Of a stretch of DNA of 64,000 nucleotides, positions 8,326-16,708 are shown one piece after another. The notes beneath the pieces are model-generated. The model ran no database searches. It was not told where the DNA came from and saw only the letters and a list, made by a program, of their open reading frames with translations. Positions within the stretch are counted from its first letter, which is position 1, and the number at the start of each line of letters is the position of its first letter. The DNA is from Kribbella jejuensis (GTDB lineage: Bacteria; Actinomycetota; Actinomycetes; Propionibacteriales; Kribbellaceae). Both the position numbers and the translations under genes were made by a program. Location of the stretch: positions 992,001-1,056,000 of the forward strand of contig NZ_VFMM01000002.1 of assembly GCF_006715085.1 (NCBI RefSeq), written 5' to 3'.

Positions 8326-8347
8326 ATACCTTTCGGCATACCTTCCG
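8326..8347. promoter_or_regulatory. Tandem 10-bp direct repeats upstream of the toxin-antitoxin operon
   Basis: ATACCTTTCG (8326-8335) and ATACCTTCCG (8338-8347) repeat with 12-bp spacing, 35-56 bp before the antitoxin start. Two same-face half-sites suit cooperative ribbon-helix-helix binding, so this is a candidate autoregulatory operator. Confidence 0.4.
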
Positions 8348-9211
8348 CTATCCCAGCCTCGGTGGGCCTTGGTTGATGCGGTGGAGGACGGGGTCCAGGC
8401 GGTAGAAGTCGGGGCCGGTGATCAGTTGGCGTTCGTCCCACCAGGTGGCGCCTGCTTCGGCGAGGGGCTCGATCAGGGGGCGCGGGTCCTCGGACGGGCT
8501 GATTCCGCCGACGATGACGTCGTACGGCGTGGTTCGGTCGGCGCGCTGGTTGTTGAGGAACGTGATCAGCTCGCGGACTTCCTCGACCGCCGGCGCCTGG
8601 CCGTGGTTGGCGCCGGCGAACAGTGGTACGGCGCCGTCCCAGCGGGCGGCGCGGCGCATCGGGGCCTTGCGCGGCCAGTAGCCGGCGATCCACACCGGCG
8701 GGCGCGGGCGCTGAACCGTTGCCGGCAGCAACTCCACGCCGTCGGCGCGGTAGTGCTTGCCTTGGTGGTTCACCCGTTCGCCGGACCAGTACGCGGCCAT
8801 CAGGTCGAGGCCCTCGTCGAGCCGTTCGGCCAGCACCCGAGGATCGGTCTCGTCGCCGAAGCTGCCGAACTCGTCGGCGATCGGTCCGCCCAGCCCGGCG
8901 CCGAAGATCACCCGGCCGCCGCTGAGCGAGTCCAGCGTCGCGACCTGCCGCGCGAGCTGCTCAGGTCGCCGCCGCGCGACCGGCGTGACGAGCGGACCGA
9001 GCTTGATCCGGGACGTCGCCAGCGCGGCCGCGGTCATCAGCATCCACGGATCACCGAACGGCTGCCCGCGCCGCTGCTCCTTGCTGTGCACGACGTGATC
9101 CCAGAAGAACAGCCCGTCCCACCCGGCCTCCTCGGCGGCGCGAGCCACTCGAGCGACCGTATGAGCATCGGCGAAGTCCCCGAAGTTCGGAATGTTGACA
9201 GAGAAACGCAT
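8348..9211 (-). CDS. LLM-class (luciferase-like, probably F420-dependent) oxidoreductase
   Basis: A 287-residue TIM-barrel enzyme of the luciferase-like monooxygenase superfamily. Characteristic pieces are RFSVNIPNFGDFAD at the start, WDGLFFWDHVV, SRIKLGPLVTPVARRRPEQLARQVATLD (quoted family region, residues about 67-94) and GRVIFGAGLGG. Actinobacterial members of this subgroup mostly use coenzyme F420. The substrate is unknown. I start at the ATG at 9211 because the domain begins there; the open frame upstream belongs to the antisense of the neighbouring acetyltransferase. Confidence 0.87.
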   Translation of the reverse strand: MRFSVNIPNFGDFADAHTVARVARAAEEAGWDGLFFWDHVVHSKEQRRGQPFGDPWMLMTAAALATSRIKLGPLVTPVARRRPEQLARQVATLDSLSGGRVIFGAGLGGPIADEFGSFGDETDPRVLAERLDEGLDLMAAYWSGERVNHQGKHYRADGVELLPATVQRPRPPVWIAGYWPRKAPMRRAARWDGAVPLFAGANHGQAPAVEEVRELITFLNNQRADRTTPYDVIVGGISPSEDPRPLIEPLAEAGATWWDERQLITGPDFYRLDPVLHRINQGPPRLG

Positions 9212-9213
9212 GC

Positions 9214-9654
9214 TCACAACCGTAGTTCGACGAACGGAATCGTGTCGCCCGGCAGCAGGTACGTCTCGACCTCGACGAACCCGCGCGCCGTCGCGAACCG
9301 CAGCCCGTCGACGTTGCTGCTCAGGATGTGCGTCTCGATCCGGTCCGCGAACTCCAGCCCGCGGCGCAAGCAGTGCTCGTAGATCGCCGTACCGAAACCC
9401 CGACCCCGGTACGCCGGAAGCAGCCGGGCGATCACCACCGCCGCAGCGGTCTCCTCCGACGGCGGGCGGACCGTTGAGCAGCCGACCAGTACGTCGTCGT
9501 CGTACGCGACCTCGAGGACGTTCCGCGTGGATCGCTCGCGGATCTCGTCGACCGACAGCGGTGCCGTCGGGATGATCTCGTTGTGCACCCGCTGCCAGTC
9601 CAGCAACGTCGCGTCGTCCTCGACCTGAACAATCCGCAACATCCGGACAGTCAA
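9214..9654 (-). CDS. GNAT-family N-acetyltransferase
   Basis: A 146-residue GNAT-fold protein. The acetyl-CoA-binding motif A is ARLLPAYRGRGFGTAIYEH (R/Q-x-x-G-x-G/A pattern in RGRGFG), and the C-terminal strand follows FATARGFVEVETYL. It probably acetylates a small molecule amine; the substrate cannot be told. The stop lies 2 bp from the start of the LLM oxidoreductase, so the two are likely one operon. Confidence 0.85.
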   Translation of the reverse strand: MTVRMLRIVQVEDDATLLDWQRVHNEIIPTAPLSVDEIRERSTRNVLEVAYDDDVLVGCSTVRPPSEETAAAVVIARLLPAYRGRGFGTAIYEHCLRRGLEFADRIETHILSSNVDGLRFATARGFVEVETYLLPGDTIPFVELRL

Positions 9655-9686
9655 ACAGATCCAGCTGTGGCGGTAGCGTTCGGGAC

Positions 9687-10307
9687 GTGCGCATCCTCTA
9701 CGTCGGTAACAGCTTCACGTCGCGGAACAACCTGCCCGGGCTGATCAAGGGGCTGGCCGGCGCGCGCGGAATCGAGGTCGAGCACAAACTGATCTCGGCC
9801 GGTGGCGCCTCACTGCGGCAGCACTTGAACGCGGGCAAGGCGCTCGAGGCGATCGCGAGCGGCGGCTTCGACACCGTCGTACTGCAGGAGCAGAGCACGC
9901 TGCCGATCAAGAGCCCGGACCGCTTCCGGGACAGCGTTCGCGACTTCGACGCGGCGATCTCCGCTGCCGGTCTGCGCACGGTTCTGTACCAGACCTGGGC
10001 GCGGCGCAACGCCCCGGAGACGCAGAAGGCGCTCACCGACGCGTACGGCGCGGCCGCGCTGGAGCTCGGTGCGACGCTGGTCCCGGTCGGCATGGTCTGG
10101 GAGCGGTTCCTCGCCACCCACGACGAGCCCGCGCTGCACGACGCCGACAACAGCCACCCGGCGCTGGCCGGCAGCTACCTCGCCGCCTGTGTGTTCCTGA
10201 TCGCGCTGTTCGAGGAGGACCCGGTCGGCATCGACGTTCCCGTCAAGGGCCTCGACACCGCCGGCCTCCTCCAACAGGCCGCGTGGGACATCTGCAGCTC
10301 TATGTAG
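9687..10307 (+). CDS. SGNH/GDSL-like hydrolase
   Basis: A 206-residue protein with an SGNH-hydrolase layout: nucleophile block ILYVGNSFTSRNNLP near the N-terminus, glycine in LISAGGASL, the central VVLQEQSTLP, and the terminal catalytic dyad HDADNSHPALAGSYL (D-x-x-H). No signal peptide is seen. Likely an esterase or carbohydrate deacetylase-type enzyme of unknown substrate. It starts at a GTG at 9687 and its 3' end overlaps the convergent oxygenase by 8 bp. Confidence 0.8.
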   Translation: MRILYVGNSFTSRNNLPGLIKGLAGARGIEVEHKLISAGGASLRQHLNAGKALEAIASGGFDTVVLQEQSTLPIKSPDRFRDSVRDFDAAISAAGLRTVLYQTWARRNAPETQKALTDAYGAAALELGATLVPVGMVWERFLATHDEPALHDADNSHPALAGSYLAACVFLIALFEEDPVGIDVPVKGLDTAGLLQQAAWDICSSM

Positions 10308-11007
10308 CGTCGTGGAAGACCAGCCCGAGGGTATGACGCTGACCCGAGCGGATCGCGGAGACACCATGCCGCACCGGAGCGGCCGACCACCCGCGGGCCG
10401 AGCGGACCGGCCGGTCGCGGGTCGTGAAGACAAGCCCGTGCCCGTGCGGGATGAGAGTCGACGTACCGCGGGACTGGGCGCGTGGACGTTGCTCCACCAG
10501 CAGGAACTCGCCGCCGGTGTGGTCGATGCCCGGCTCGTTCAGGTTGATCACGACCTGCAGCGGGAACACCTTGTCGCCGTACAGATCCCGATGCAGTGCG
10601 TTCCAGTCGCCGGCGTACCGGAGCAGGATCGGGGTCGGCCGTGTCTGCCCCGCGCGGTGGCAGATCTCCAGCCATTCGTCGAGCGTGTCCGGCCACTCGG
10701 CCTCCCGGCCGAGCTTGGCGTACCAGTCCCGGGCGATCGGCAGCAGCCGCGGGTAGAGCGCGTGCCGGAGCGCGTCGATCGGCTCCGGGAACGGCGCGGC
10801 GAAGTACTTGTACTGTCCTTCGCCGAACCGGTGCCGTGCCATGTCGATCGTGGCCCGAAACCGGCGCGTGTCGTCGTACATCCCGGCGATCGACGCCGCC
10901 TCGCCCGGCGTCAGCAGTTGCGGCAGGAGCGCACAGCCGAGGTCGTTCACCTCCGCCGTGACGCTCTCCCAGTCGGCTCCGGCGACTCGTCGTTCGTACT
11001 TGTTCAT
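10300..11007 (-). CDS. 2-oxoglutarate/Fe(II)-dependent oxygenase
   Basis: A 235-residue double-stranded beta-helix oxygenase. The iron ligands are expected from the H-x-D of ALHRDLYGD and the distal histidine in the C-terminal half (VRHGVSAIRSGQRHTLGLVFH), with an arginine suited to bind 2-oxoglutarate. The ATG at 11007 has an AGGAGGT ribosome site and overlaps the stop of the upstream dehydrogenase gene (ATGA). Third gene of an operon with two Gfo/Idh/MocA dehydrogenases, so it probably oxidises a sugar- or cyclitol-derived compound (inference). Confidence 0.85.
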   Translation of the reverse strand: MNKYERRVAGADWESVTAEVNDLGCALLPQLLTPGEAASIAGMYDDTRRFRATIDMARHRFGEGQYKYFAAPFPEPIDALRHALYPRLLPIARDWYAKLGREAEWPDTLDEWLEICHRAGQTRPTPILLRYAGDWNALHRDLYGDKVFPLQVVINLNEPGIDHTGGEFLLVEQRPRAQSRGTSTLIPHGHGLVFTTRDRPVRSARGWSAAPVRHGVSAIRSGQRHTLGLVFHDAT

Positions 11008-11855
11008 ACCTCCTGAACGGCCTGGCGCAGGATCGTGTGAGTCTGCTCCAGCACGGTGATCGGCGCGAGCATCGTCGCGTCGTCGAGTGGCTGCTCGCGG
11101 GTCGCGAGCATGCGGAGGAAGACCTTCAGGCCCGGTACGACGTACTCCGAGTCGAGCCGTACGTCGCTGCTCACGAGCCCGGTGCGCCCGACGAGCTCGG
11201 CGTGGAACGGTACCCGGCCGGACTCTGCGGGCTTCACCAGCTGCAATGTGACGAGAACACCGTCGCACCGGTAGCGCACGACGACCGTCGATCCGACGCG
11301 CTCGACCTCGACCGGACCGGGCTCGCCGGGTGCCAGACGTCGCGCGAGGTCGGCGGCGTGGATGCCGTAGAAGAAGATGCCGCTGTACTCGCTGTCCGGA
11401 TCCGCCGGGCCGGTGATCGTGATCGCCTGCAGCTCCTCGGGTGAGTTTCTCGCGAGCGTGTCCGCGTCGGCGACCCAGCGGACCGCGGAGTACGACGTGA
11501 CCGGCGCACCACCGCGCTTCGCGGCGTCCAGGATCGCCTGCGCGTCCGCCGTACTCGCCGCCAGCGGCTTGTCCACCCAGACCGGTACGCCGGCCTCGAG
11601 GAACGGTACGGCGTACTCGCGATGCAGTGCGCCGTCGCGGTTCGTCACGATCAGCGCGTCGACGTCGCCGAGAAGCTCGACCGCGGTCGGGACGATCCTG
11701 GTGATCCGGCCCGCGGCGGCGAGCCGGTGGTTCCGCTCGTCATCCGCGCCGACCAGAGCGACGACGCGCGTGTCGCCGGCGATCTGCTGGGCGTTGAGGT
11801 GCCGGATGATCTCGTCGGCGTGACTGTTCTCGGTACCGACCAGGGCGATCCGCAT
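11004..11855 (-). CDS. Gfo/Idh/MocA-family oxidoreductase
   Basis: A 283-residue NAD(P)-dependent dehydrogenase. The N-terminal Rossmann fold begins MRIALVGTENSHADE, with the family lysine in the motif VPVWVDKPLAAS (the EKP equivalent, here DKP). The C-terminal domain is shorter than in classical inositol dehydrogenases. The start overlaps the stop of the upstream paralogue by one base and the stop overlaps the oxygenase start by four, so the three genes are translationally coupled. Substrate probably a sugar or cyclitol. Confidence 0.85.
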   Translation of the reverse strand: MRIALVGTENSHADEIIRHLNAQQIAGDTRVVALVGADDERNHRLAAAGRITRIVPTAVELLGDVDALIVTNRDGALHREYAVPFLEAGVPVWVDKPLAASTADAQAILDAAKRGGAPVTSYSAVRWVADADTLARNSPEELQAITITGPADPDSEYSGIFFYGIHAADLARRLAPGEPGPVEVERVGSTVVVRYRCDGVLVTLQLVKPAESGRVPFHAELVGRTGLVSSDVRLDSEYVVPGLKVFLRMLATREQPLDDATMLAPITVLEQTHTILRQAVQEV

Positions 11856-12865
11856 CAGTCCTCCAGGTCGACCGGTCGCCCGGTACGCGCGGACTCGTAC
11901 ACGGCCAGCACGGTGGCCAGCGAACGACGTCCGGCCTGCAGTGTGATCGTGGGCGGGCGGCCTTCGCGGACGGCGGCGATGAAGTCGCGGTACTGCGCGA
12001 GGTGCGCCAGCTCGATCTCGCCCCAGTCCGCGGGACCTGTCAGCGTGGGCGGCTCGGGCGCCTCGCCGTTCGCGGACGCGAAGTACGCCAGCGCGTCGTC
12101 GTCGAGGACCGCCGTACCTTCGTCGCCATGGATCGTCAGCCGCACCGGGCGGCCCGGGTACGCCGCCGTACTCGCGAGCAGGAGCCCGATCGCGCCGCTC
12201 TCGAAGACGATCGACGCGCCGGCGAGGTCCTCGACCTCAATGCCTTCGTGCGCGAGCCGGCCGGTCTGCGCGCTGACCTGAACCGGGCGCCCGAGCATCC
12301 AGACGAGCAGGTCGAGCGCGTGGATGCCCTGGTTCATGAGTGCGCCGCCGCCGTCCACGGCCAGCGTGCCGCGCCAGTCGTCGCCGTCGTAGTACGACTG
12401 CGGACGGAAGAACGCGGACTCCGCGATACCTGAGGTGACCCGGCCGAGCGCGCCGGTGTCGATCGCCGCGCGAATCTGCGCCACCGGCGGCTGGAATCTC
12501 CGCTGGCTGATCACCGACACGGTCAGCCCGGTCGCCTGCTGGGCCACAATCAAGCGGTCCGCGGCCTCGAGCGTGATGTCGACAGGCTTCTCGACGATCA
12601 CGTTCTTGCCGGCTTCCAGGGCTTCGATCGCAGCGTCCGCATGCAATGCGCTGGGCAAGCAGATCCCCACCGCGTCGAGCTCCTCCGCGGCGTAGGCATC
12701 GGCCGCCGACGCATACGGTTTCGCGCCGTACTGCTCGGACAGCGTCCCGGCGCGCTCGAGATCCTGGTCGACCACCGCGACCAGAGTGGCGTCGTCACCA
12801 AGCGCATCGATGAGACGAGCATGCACGGTCCCGATCGCCCCGGCACCGATCACAGCAAACCGCAT
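11855..12865 (-). CDS. Gfo/Idh/MocA-family oxidoreductase
   Basis: A 336-residue dehydrogenase with the Rossmann motif VIGAGAIGTVHARLI, catalytic-region KNVIVEKPVDITLEAADRL (EKP lysine) and MNQGIHALDLLVWM (the His of the family active site). First gene of a three-gene operon with another dehydrogenase and a 2OG oxygenase. I choose the ATG at 12865 since AGAGGGG lies just before it; an ATG five codons upstream is possible. A LacI-type operator and a second palindrome lie upstream, pointing to sugar-responsive control. Confidence 0.88.
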   Translation of the reverse strand: MRFAVIGAGAIGTVHARLIDALGDDATLVAVVDQDLERAGTLSEQYGAKPYASAADAYAAEELDAVGICLPSALHADAAIEALEAGKNVIVEKPVDITLEAADRLIVAQQATGLTVSVISQRRFQPPVAQIRAAIDTGALGRVTSGIAESAFFRPQSYYDGDDWRGTLAVDGGGALMNQGIHALDLLVWMLGRPVQVSAQTGRLAHEGIEVEDLAGASIVFESGAIGLLLASTAAYPGRPVRLTIHGDEGTAVLDDDALAYFASANGEAPEPPTLTGPADWGEIELAHLAQYRDFIAAVREGRPPTITLQAGRRSLATVLAVYESARTGRPVDLED

Positions 12866-12941
12866 GAGACCCCTCTTCACTCGGTGGTGACGTCCGGTTC
12901 GTTGCCCGCAGCAAGCGCCTGCAACGCCCGGCTCAGCAGAG

Positions 12942-12982
12942 ATGACATGTCATGCCCAGGAGTCCATCATGCAACCGCTTGC
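12942..12982. promoter_or_regulatory. Two putative operators upstream of the dehydrogenase operon
   Basis: ATGACATGTCAT (12942-12953) is a perfect 12-bp palindrome of the kind bound by GntR-family regulators. GCAACCGCTTGC (12971-12982) has the symmetric GCAAN-CG-NTTGC form of LacI/GalR-family operators with the central CG. Both lie 77-117 bp upstream of the first dehydrogenase gene. No cognate regulator is adjacent. Confidence 0.5.
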
Positions 12983-13001
12983 CCTGCAACCGTCTCGCTG
13001 A

Positions 13002-13520
13002 TCAGCGGACGACTGCGAAGCGGAAGTTCAGACCGTCGGAGGTGAGGACTTTCAGCGTCGTCGGCGAGACGCCAGGACTGTCGTAGTAGCGAACCCCTTC
13101 ACCAAGCAGCACCGGGGCGATGTGTAAGACGATCTCGTCGACCAGTCCGGCCTCGAGAGCGAGCCGTGGTACGGCGCCTCCGGTGACCACCAGGTCCTTC
13201 GAACCGGCTGCCTTCAGACCGTCAGCCACCACCTCGCGGATGTCGCCGGACACGTACGTGAACTCCGGCACCACCTTGGACGCCGGGTCTTTGCGCGTGT
13301 AGATCAGGATCGGCCCGCTCCACGTCCCGCCGTACGGACGGTTCTCGCCCATCACGTCGACCAGCCGCCCACCGCACAGGAACGCCCCGCACCGCGCGAT
13401 CACCTCCGCGCCCAACCCCGACGACACTCCACCTTCACCGAGGAACATCCACCCCACCCCGTCGTCGCGGTCCCCGATGAAGCCGTCCAGGGACATCGTC
13501 ATGTGCCAGATCACGCTCAT
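13002..13520 (-). CDS. Dihydrofolate reductase-like protein (RibD C-terminal family)
   Basis: A 172-residue single-domain protein. The opening SVIWHMTMSLDGFIGDRDD and the GGAVPRLALEAGLVDEIVLHIAPVLLG region (residues about 121-147) are characteristic of the DHFR/RibD C-terminal family, NADPH-dependent reductases of mostly unknown substrate. It lacks the deaminase half of RibD, and is unlikely to be the main folate enzyme. Divergent from a LysR gene. Confidence 0.83.
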   Translation of the reverse strand: MSVIWHMTMSLDGFIGDRDDGVGWMFLGEGGVSSGLGAEVIARCGAFLCGGRLVDVMGENRPYGGTWSGPILIYTRKDPASKVVPEFTYVSGDIREVVADGLKAAGSKDLVVTGGAVPRLALEAGLVDEIVLHIAPVLLGEGVRYYDSPGVSPTTLKVLTSDGLNFRFAVVR

Positions 13521-13595
13521 GACCACCAGCCTGCGCCACGCGGATCCATGCGTCTAATGCCAATCCGGAGCGAAACACATAGATAGCATCGATAC

Positions 13596-14456
13596 ATGCT
13601 CGATCTCGTCCGACTGCGCGTCCTGGCGGCAGTCGCAGCGCACGGCTCGGTCACGGCCGCTGCCGAGGCGCTGCACTACACCCAGCCCACCGTCAGCCAC
13701 CACCTCGCTCGGCTGGAGGCCGCGACCGGCGCGAAGCTCGTCCGGAAGTATGGCCGCGGCATCCGGCTCACCCCTGAGGGCGAGATGCTCGCCCGGCGCG
13801 CCGCGGAGATCGTCGGCCGGGTCGACGCCGCCGACGCCGAACTCGCCGCGGTCGTCGGCCTGCGGGCCGGCCGGGTCCGGGTCGGCGCGTTCAGCTCGGC
13901 GCTCAGCGAACTCGTCCCGCCCGCCGCCAAAGAGTTGCGCCGCGACCACCCGAACCTCGAACTCGAACTCACCGACGTCCATCCACGGGTTGCTGTCGAG
14001 CAGCTGAGGGCCGGCGAGCTCGACCTCGCGATCGTCTTCGGGTACGACGAGGAGTCCCCCGACGACGGCATCCGCTACACGTATCTGCGCGACGACCCGA
14101 TCCACCTGTTGAGCCGGCGTACCGGACAGACCCTCGCCGACCACCGGGATTCCGACTGGATCGCAGGCTGCGTGAACTGCCGCCGCGACCTGCTGGAGCA
14201 CTGCGCGACGGCCGGCTTCACCCCACGGATCGCGTTCACCAGCGACGATATCGTCGTCCAGCAAGCCTTCGTCCGCGCCGGGCTCGGCGTCACCACCATG
14301 CCCGGCCTGGCACTCCGCGCCCACCGCATCGCGGGCGTCCGCACCACCGAACTGCCCATCGTCCGGCGCATCCAGCTGGCCGTCTACGGCGACCCGCCCG
14401 ACCCGCCGGCCACGAGAGCCTTCATAGAAACCCTGAAACGAGTAACACTTGGGTAG
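13596..14456 (+). CDS. LysR-family transcriptional regulator
   Basis: A 286-residue LTTR. N-terminal winged HTH: RLRVLAAVAAHGSVTAAAEAL followed by HYTQPTVSHHLARLEAATGAKLV (quoted in parts). The remainder is a periplasmic-binding-like effector domain. A TAGATA hexamer about 12 bp before the ATG suggests a very short leader. It is divergent from the DHFR-like gene, a usual target arrangement for LysR proteins, and its stop overlaps the start region of a membrane-protein gene. Confidence 0.9.
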   Translation: MLDLVRLRVLAAVAAHGSVTAAAEALHYTQPTVSHHLARLEAATGAKLVRKYGRGIRLTPEGEMLARRAAEIVGRVDAADAELAAVVGLRAGRVRVGAFSSALSELVPPAAKELRRDHPNLELELTDVHPRVAVEQLRAGELDLAIVFGYDEESPDDGIRYTYLRDDPIHLLSRRTGQTLADHRDSDWIAGCVNCRRDLLEHCATAGFTPRIAFTSDDIVVQQAFVRAGLGVTTMPGLALRAHRIAGVRTTELPIVRRIQLAVYGDPPDPPATRAFIETLKRVTLG

Positions 14457-14490
14457 GAGTCGTCGGAGTCTCCGGTTGGAGGACCGGGTG

Positions 14491-15240
14491 ATGGGGCACT
14501 TGGTGAGCATGGTGAACGTCGGATTGCGCTACGAGCGGATCTGGCGGGCGGCCGTGGGTCTGCTTGCCACGATCGGTGTGCTCACAGCGCTGGTATTCAT
14601 CTCGCCGGCGACGAATCTCGCCGCATTTCTGGTCGCCGCGCTCACCATGGGCGCGGTCTGCCTGAGTATTGGCTTAGGGCGTGACCTGCCGAACGCCGAC
14701 CTGCTCCGCGTCGTACCGCGCGGCGCCGTGCTCGGTGGGCTGTGCGTCCTCGCGGTCTGCGGGTACGCCGCCGCCGTCGGCGCGCGGACCGTGGCGCTGC
14801 TGCTGCTGGTCGTCGGCGTCTCGCCGCCGGTGGTCGACTGGCTTCGCTCGGGCCGCCCACCACGACCAGTACGGCCGGTGCGACCCGCGCACCCGCTGCG
14901 TCGCTCCTCGCTCCACCGGGCCCGTCGGACCGTGAAGAAGAAGTTGCCGAAGGCACCCGTACTGCAGCAGGACCTGCCGATGCCGAAGTACCTGACCGCG
15001 GTGGTCCGCAGCGTCTGCGAGTTGAGCGACGAGGAGCTGTGCCTGGCCTGGCGCCGCAGCTTCACCCAGCTCCAGCGCACCGCCGGCGCCGACCGTCGGC
15101 AGGCGATGATCGACGTACGCCGCGCCTACCTCGACGAACTCGAACGCCGCCACCCCGACTCGTTCGCCGCCTGGCTGGCCTCCAACCCTCGCGCGGCCGG
15201 CGATCCCGCCAAGTTCTTCACTCACCGAGCAGACCACTAG
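14491..15240 (+). CDS. Membrane protein of unknown function
   Basis: About 249 residues. The N-terminal half has four hydrophobic segments (for example VGLLATIGVLTALVFISPAT and VALLLLVVGVSPPVVDWL); then a Pro/Arg-rich linker and a soluble C-terminal domain with SDEELCLAWRRSFTQLQ and AYLDELERRHPDSFAAWLAS. I do not recognise the whole protein; the C-terminal segment resembles short helical domains seen at the ends of actinobacterial hypothetical membrane proteins. Start chosen at the ATG at 14491 after GGAGG. It ends 10 bp before the peptide transporter. Confidence 0.65.
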   Translation: MGHLVSMVNVGLRYERIWRAAVGLLATIGVLTALVFISPATNLAAFLVAALTMGAVCLSIGLGRDLPNADLLRVVPRGAVLGGLCVLAVCGYAAAVGARTVALLLLVVGVSPPVVDWLRSGRPPRPVRPVRPAHPLRRSSLHRARRTVKKKLPKAPVLQQDLPMPKYLTAVVRSVCELSDEELCLAWRRSFTQLQRTAGADRRQAMIDVRRAYLDELERRHPDSFAAWLASNPRAAGDPAKFFTHRADH

Positions 15241-15250
15241 GAGAGATTCT

Positions 15251-16708
15251 GTGAGCGGTACGGAGACGACCCGGACCGACCGCACGTTCTTCGGGCATCC
15301 GCCGGTGCTCGCCAACCTCTTCGGGGTTGAACTCTGGGAACGATTCTCGTTCTACGGCATGCAGGGCATCCTGCTGATCTACCTGTACTACTCCGCTGAC
15401 CGCGGCGGCCTCGGCATCGACGAGGGGACGGCGACCAGCATCGTCGGCGCGTACGGCGGTCTCGTCTACCTGTCGACGATCCTCGGCGGCTGGCTCGCCG
15501 ACCGGCTGCTCGGCGCCGAACGCACACTGTTCTACAGCGCGATCGTGGTGATGGCGGGTCACATCGCGTTGGCCCTGATCCCCGGCCTCGGCGGGGTCGC
15601 GGTCGGTCTGGTGCTGATCGGGTTCGGCAGCGGCGGGGTGAAGGCGAACGCGACCTCGCTCGTCGGAACGCTGTACGACGAGCACGACGAACGGCGCGAC
15701 GGCGGGTTCTCGTTGTTCTACCTGGGCATCAACCTCGGTGCACTGGTCGGACCACTGCTCACCGGACTGTTGCAGAAGAACGTCGGGTTCCACTACGGAT
15801 TCGGTCTGGCCGCGGCCGGCATGTTCCTGGGCATCGTGCAGTACGGCATCGGGCGCCGCCGGCTCGGCGAGGCGGCACGTGAGGTCCCGAACCCGCTGCC
15901 GCCCGCCGCGTTGCGTCGTACCGGTCTGATCGCCGCTGCGGTGCTCGTCGTCGTTGTCGTACTGCTCATCTCGGGCGTGCTGCCGGCCTCCCGGTATGCG
16001 ACCGCGGTCGCGGTCCTGAGCGCGATCGCGGCAATCATCTACTTCGCGGTGATTCTGACCAGCAGCCGGCTGACCGACATCGAGCGACGGCGGGTGCAGG
16101 CCTTCATCCCACTGTTCATCGCGAGTGCGGCGTTCTGGTCGTTGTACCAGCAGCAGTTCACGGTCGTGACGATCTACTCGGATCAGCGGCTGGACCGGAA
16201 CATCTTCGGCTGGCAGATGCCGGTGTCGTTCGTCCAGTCGATCAACCCGGTGATGATCATCGTGCTGTCCGGCGTGTTCGCCGCGCTGTGGACAAAGCTC
16301 GGCCCGCGCCAGCCGTCGACGCCGATCAAGTTCAGTGCCGGGCTGGCCGTGATGGGGATCGCGTTCCTGCTCTTCCTCACGATGGCCGGCGGCGGTCCGA
16401 ACAGCGCCCCGCTGCTCGGCCTCGCCGGCATCCTGCTGGTGTTCACGATCGCCGAACTACTGCTCTCGCCGGTCGGCCTGTCGTTGTCGACCAAGCTCGC
16501 TCCGGAGGCGTTCCGCACCCAGATGGTTGCCTTGTTCTTCCTGTCGGTGGCGCTGGGTACGGCGATGTCCGGTGTACTGGCCAAGCTCTACAGCCCGCAC
16601 CACGAGGGCGCGTACTTCGGCATCATCGGCGGGGTCGCGCTGGTCCTGGGCGGCCTGCTGGCAGTGTCGGCGCGGCCGATCCGGCGGCTCATGAGCGGCG
16701 TGCACTGA
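15251..16708 (+). CDS. POT/PTR-family proton-dependent oligopeptide transporter
   Basis: A 485-residue, roughly 14-segment transporter for di- and tripeptides. It shows the POT signature ELWERFSFYG (E27, E30, R31; the ExxERFxYY proton-coupling motif) and FSLFYLGINLGALVGP (the FYxxINxG signature). It starts at a GTG at 15251 preceded by AGGAGA. Expected in the cytoplasmic membrane as a symporter. The 3' end overlaps the convergent esterase by 20 bp. Confidence 0.93.
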   Translation: MSGTETTRTDRTFFGHPPVLANLFGVELWERFSFYGMQGILLIYLYYSADRGGLGIDEGTATSIVGAYGGLVYLSTILGGWLADRLLGAERTLFYSAIVVMAGHIALALIPGLGGVAVGLVLIGFGSGGVKANATSLVGTLYDEHDERRDGGFSLFYLGINLGALVGPLLTGLLQKNVGFHYGFGLAAAGMFLGIVQYGIGRRRLGEAAREVPNPLPPAALRRTGLIAAAVLVVVVVLLISGVLPASRYATAVAVLSAIAAIIYFAVILTSSRLTDIERRRVQAFIPLFIASAAFWSLYQQQFTVVTIYSDQRLDRNIFGWQMPVSFVQSINPVMIIVLSGVFAALWTKLGPRQPSTPIKFSAGLAVMGIAFLLFLTMAGGGPNSAPLLGLAGILLVFTIAELLLSPVGLSLSTKLAPEAFRTQMVALFFLSVALGTAMSGVLAKLYSPHHEGAYFGIIGGVALVLGGLLAVSARPIRRLMSGVH

